Positions 61,779-64,000 of a stretch of DNA of 64,000 nucleotides are shown piece by piece. Each line of letters starts with the position of its first letter. The first letter of the stretch is position 1. The notes below the pieces were generated by a model that saw only the letters and a list, made by a program, of their open reading frames with translations, was not told the origin of the DNA and did not search any database. Where the stretch lies: positions 1-64,000 of the forward strand of contig CABUBH010000002.1 of NCBI GenBank assembly GCA_902489775.1, in the 5' to 3' direction. This DNA comes from an uncultured Collinsella sp. (GTDB lineage: Bacteria; Actinomycetota; Coriobacteriia; Coriobacteriales; Coriobacteriaceae). The position numbers and the translations under genes are program-made.

Positions 61779-62588
61779 ATGATCGGAACTCGCACTTCAT
61801 CGTCATACACCCCGCACGTCGACGTCGATCCCGCCGACCGCCCGCTCATCCTCGTCGCGCCGCGCTGGGAAGAGGCGAAGCCGTTTTTAAGCGAGACGCT
61901 CTCCCCCAACGAGGAAATCGCAAGTGTCTTTGTCGATGCCATCCTTGCCGCCGGCGGCCTGCCGCTGCAGATGTCCATCACCGAGGACATTGAGGTCATC
62001 CGCCATTACGTCGATATCGCCGACGGTATCGCTATTCCCGGCGGCCCGGATGTCAACCCCAAACGCTGGGGCGATGATCGACCCTACGACCCCACCCTCT
62101 GCTGCGAGATCCGCGATAGCTTTGAGTTTAAGCTGGTCGGCGAGGTGCTCCGCGCCAAAAAGCCGCTCTTTACCACCTGCCGTGGCACGCAGTTGCTCAA
62201 CGTCGCCACTGGCGGCACCCTGTGCATGGACGTGCCGAGCCTGGGCGCTCGCGAGGGCCGCACGCAGTGGCGCCATACCCACGTGCTCAACGACCCCGTG
62301 CATCCCGTCGAGGTCGTGCCGGGCTCGCTGCTCGACCGCGCGGTTGGCGGACACAGGCTGATCCAAACCAACTCCGCACACCACTGCTGCGTCGATCGTC
62401 TGGGTAAGAGCACGCGCTTGGTCGCCAAGGCAACCGACGGCGTTCCCGAGTGCATCGAGGTCGAAGGCCAGCCATTCTGTCTAGGCGTGCAATGGCATCC
62501 TGAGTACACGTGGAAGACGCTCGAGACCGACTTTAACCTGTGGAAGTCGTTTGTCGAGGCAGCGGCCAAGGTAAAGCAGGCACGCTAG
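61779..62588 (+). CDS. Gamma-glutamyl-gamma-aminobutyrate hydrolase-family protein
   Basis: A 269-aa class-I glutamine-amidotransferase-like hydrolase (C26 type). The nucleophile Cys is in FTTCRGTQLLN and the His-Glu pair in GVQWHPEYT. The family cleaves gamma-glutamyl bonds, for example gamma-glutamyl-GABA, and fits beside an amino-acid importer. The ATG has no good ribosome site, but an 11-codon frame (61750-61782) ends over it as ATGA, suggesting coupled translation. A longer upstream frame overlaps the ATPase gene and was rejected. Confidence 0.85.
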   Translation: MIGTRTSSSYTPHVDVDPADRPLILVAPRWEEAKPFLSETLSPNEEIASVFVDAILAAGGLPLQMSITEDIEVIRHYVDIADGIAIPGGPDVNPKRWGDDRPYDPTLCCEIRDSFEFKLVGEVLRAKKPLFTTCRGTQLLNVATGGTLCMDVPSLGAREGRTQWRHTHVLNDPVHPVEVVPGSLLDRAVGGHRLIQTNSAHHCCVDRLGKSTRLVAKATDGVPECIEVEGQPFCLGVQWHPEYTWKTLETDFNLWKSFVEAAAKVKQAR

Positions 62589-62622
62589 CTCGCAAATCAC
62601 ACAGGCTTAAACCTTCCATGCT

Positions 62623-62662
62623 AGGGGGGGGCGGACACCAGCCACGGTGCCCGCCCCCCCCT
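62623..62662 (+). terminator. Terminator after the hydrolase gene
   Basis: A perfect 12-bp stem, A-eight G-CGG (62623-62634) with 62651-62662, with an inner CACC/GGTG. Followed by GTATTT. It ends the transporter operon and also lies after the minus-strand membrane gene. Confidence 0.75.
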
Positions 62663-62700
62663 GTATTTGGTATGCTCGTATGATTATCCCTCACAAGCAA

Positions 62701-63519
62701 TCAAAGAAATCTCGACCGCAATTGGTCGACGGTAAAGCAAATGGTGAAAACGCTTGCTACGTTTATTAGGCAGCCAATTAAAATCGAGGTGCATTGACCA
62801 TCCTCCAACGGGGTCACGCCACAAATCCACATGAGCATCGAGGCTGGAAGCGGAAGCACGGAATTGGCCCCGAGCTGTATGTAGATCGCTACAACGTTGA
62901 CAAGTAGCAGCATGCCAAACGGACCGAAGCCGGACCCAAAATAGGAAACAACAATCACGCAAGAGACCACGTATGCGAGGCAGACCGCACTCGCCAGAAG
63001 AAGTCGATCGCAAAACATATTCAGGTTGAAACACTGTTGAGCATCCAAAACGATTGCGCAGTTAAGGCAGTACAAAACGACACTCGACAGGATAAACGCG
63101 CCCAAAAGGGCAAAAGAAGACAGCACCACTCGCGCAACGATAGCGCACACACGCTTCCCTCCCCGAGCCTCCGACAACCCCCACGGTTCCTCAATAAAGC
63201 CCGAACTGACAAAGCGCGGCACAATGCAAGCCGCGATGAACGGAAAGAACAATGCATGAGCCAACGGGGCTACGTTGAACAGCAGACCGCGAAAAACCTC
63301 TGCATTACCAAATAGAAGGACATCCTCTGCCGATAGCCGAAGCGTCGGGTCTGGGAAAAAGCCTAAGAAACTGTTCTCACGGAGGCTACAGAACCACATC
63401 GGGAAAGAACTAAGCTGCAATACCACCATGCACGCATAAATTACCAGGATTAAGGCGTACGTCCATTTGCTCACATGCTTCAATTCTGAATGAAGGAATC
63501 TTCTAGTCTGACGAGCCAT
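62701..63519 (-). CDS. Polytopic membrane protein (ABC-2 permease-like)
   Basis: A 272-aa protein with about six membrane helices and few conserved features. The layout (one early helix, a large loop, then clustered helices) resembles permeases of ABC-2 exporters or bacteriocin immunity transporters. The ATG at 63517-63519 has GGGGGTG six bases upstream. Its start lies inside the end of the next gene upstream (17-base overlap). No close family was recognised. Lower GC than neighbours. Confidence 0.6.
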   Translation of the reverse strand: MARQTRRFLHSELKHVSKWTYALILVIYACMVVLQLSSFPMWFCSLRENSFLGFFPDPTLRLSAEDVLLFGNAEVFRGLLFNVAPLAHALFFPFIAACIVPRFVSSGFIEEPWGLSEARGGKRVCAIVARVVLSSFALLGAFILSSVVLYCLNCAIVLDAQQCFNLNMFCDRLLLASAVCLAYVVSCVIVVSYFGSGFGPFGMLLLVNVVAIYIQLGANSVLPLPASMLMWICGVTPLEDGQCTSILIGCLINVASVFTICFTVDQLRSRFL

Positions 63520-64000
63520 TGAGCACACCCCCAGTACGAAAGCTCACGAGAGCGTAAATCAATACCGATAGACAGCTGGCTGCCGCGCCATATCCCAGAA
63601 GCGTCAGCTGCCCCATATCGCTATACCCAAGGGCACATCCGACTCCAAGGTACGGCCCCGGAAGAAAGAAGATCCATCGCAAGGACGGTATGGGCGTCTG
63701 AAGGTAAGTTCCGTAGAGCGTCAAGCTCATGACAAATCCAATAATTATCGCAGCCCCGCTCAATACAGCGCTGTCTGTAATCCGATAGATGGTCGTCGTC
63801 TCCAACGCAACCGATATCACCAATACGGCGTTGACTATCATTGCAGGCAAAAATACAGTTAGCATGTCGTGCGAGTAGTTATGCCCTCCACGTATTATGG
63901 CTATTGCAAAAAGAAGAAGGCAAAGCGCACTATATGCTGCGCCAATTATTAAAGCAGACGAAAATGCATGGGCTAGAGCCCCATAAAAGCGGTTGAGACC
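63503..64000 (-). CDS. Membrane protein, partial (runs off the right edge)
   Basis: At least 165 codons are open from the window edge to the stop at 63503; an internal ATG at 63865 would give only the last 120 residues, but the frame is open and hydrophobic all the way to base 64000, so the start is outside. Four to five helices are visible (LIIGAAYSALCLLLFAIAII first). It overlaps the following membrane gene and is probably its partner in an ABC-2-type permease pair. Confidence 0.6.
   Translation of the reverse strand, partial: GLNRFYGALAHAFSSALIIGAAYSALCLLLFAIAIIRGGHNYSHDMLTVFLPAMIVNAVLVISVALETTTIYRITDSAVLSGAAIIIGFVMSLTLYGTYLQTPIPSLRWIFFLPGPYLGVGCALGYSDMGQLTLLGYGAAASCLSVLIYALVSFRTGGVLNGSSD

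Overview
The window looks like a chromosome segment of a Coriobacteriia actinobacterium, most likely Collinsella or a close relative. The reasons are a high-GC backbone, strong Shine-Dalgarno sites, an argCJBD operon, a stand-alone groES-groEL pair, type III pantothenate kinase and a giant fused 2-hydroxyacyl-CoA dehydratase/activase. This is inference from gene content; there is no rRNA in the window. Most genes are on the minus strand.

Layout. 1-9.4 kb: murE (cut by the edge), asnB, tRNA-Val with a duplicated 3' end and terminator, argC-argJ-argB-argD behind two ARG boxes, and two PPOX-family flavoproteins separated by a long inverted repeat. 9.4-13 kb: a riboflavin ECF transporter (ribU, a fused double ATPase, ecfT) behind an FMN riboswitch. 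13-18.2 kb: an unusual TerB-like protein, groES-groEL and about 0.8 kb of palindromic non-coding DNA. 18-35.9 kb: two amidohydrolases, a zinc-ribbon membrane protein, YitT, an Asp23/DUF2273/AmaP envelope-stress operon, yebC, a DUF6020 membrane protein, lgt, a NifU-like protein, dCMP deaminase, coaX, an OPT transporter and a DUF389 protein.

36.4-41.8 kb is an AT-rich island bordered on the left by a decayed copy of the 3' end of the dehydratase gene that lies intact on its right. It carries a compact peptide natural-product (RiPP) operon: two short Cys-rich precursor genes (56 and 54 codons, each with its own AGGAG-type ribosome site), a radical SAM/SPASM maturase, an ABC exporter and a CPBP-like membrane protein, with a divergent LysR regulator. 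This is the best candidate for an undescribed system. 

41.8-64 kb: the giant dehydratase/activase with its TetR regulator, a 41-aa hydrophobic/basic peptide gene whose promoter carries a LexA-like box between -35 and -10 (TisB-like logic), a HAD phosphatase, an MFS/TetR pair with palindromic operators, amt-PII, a CmpB-family membrane protein with an HD-domain protein, a divergent dxs, a three-unit hairpin array, an iron alcohol dehydrogenase, a polar amino-acid ABC transporter operon ending in a class-I glutamine-amidotransferase-like hydrolase, and two overlapping membrane genes running off the right edge.

Several families of short palindromes recur between genes: hairpins carrying CTGTCCC or GGGACAG in or near the loop, and a longer element containing AATTTGGGACGGG. 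They behave like REP- or MITE-type repeats that also serve as terminators.
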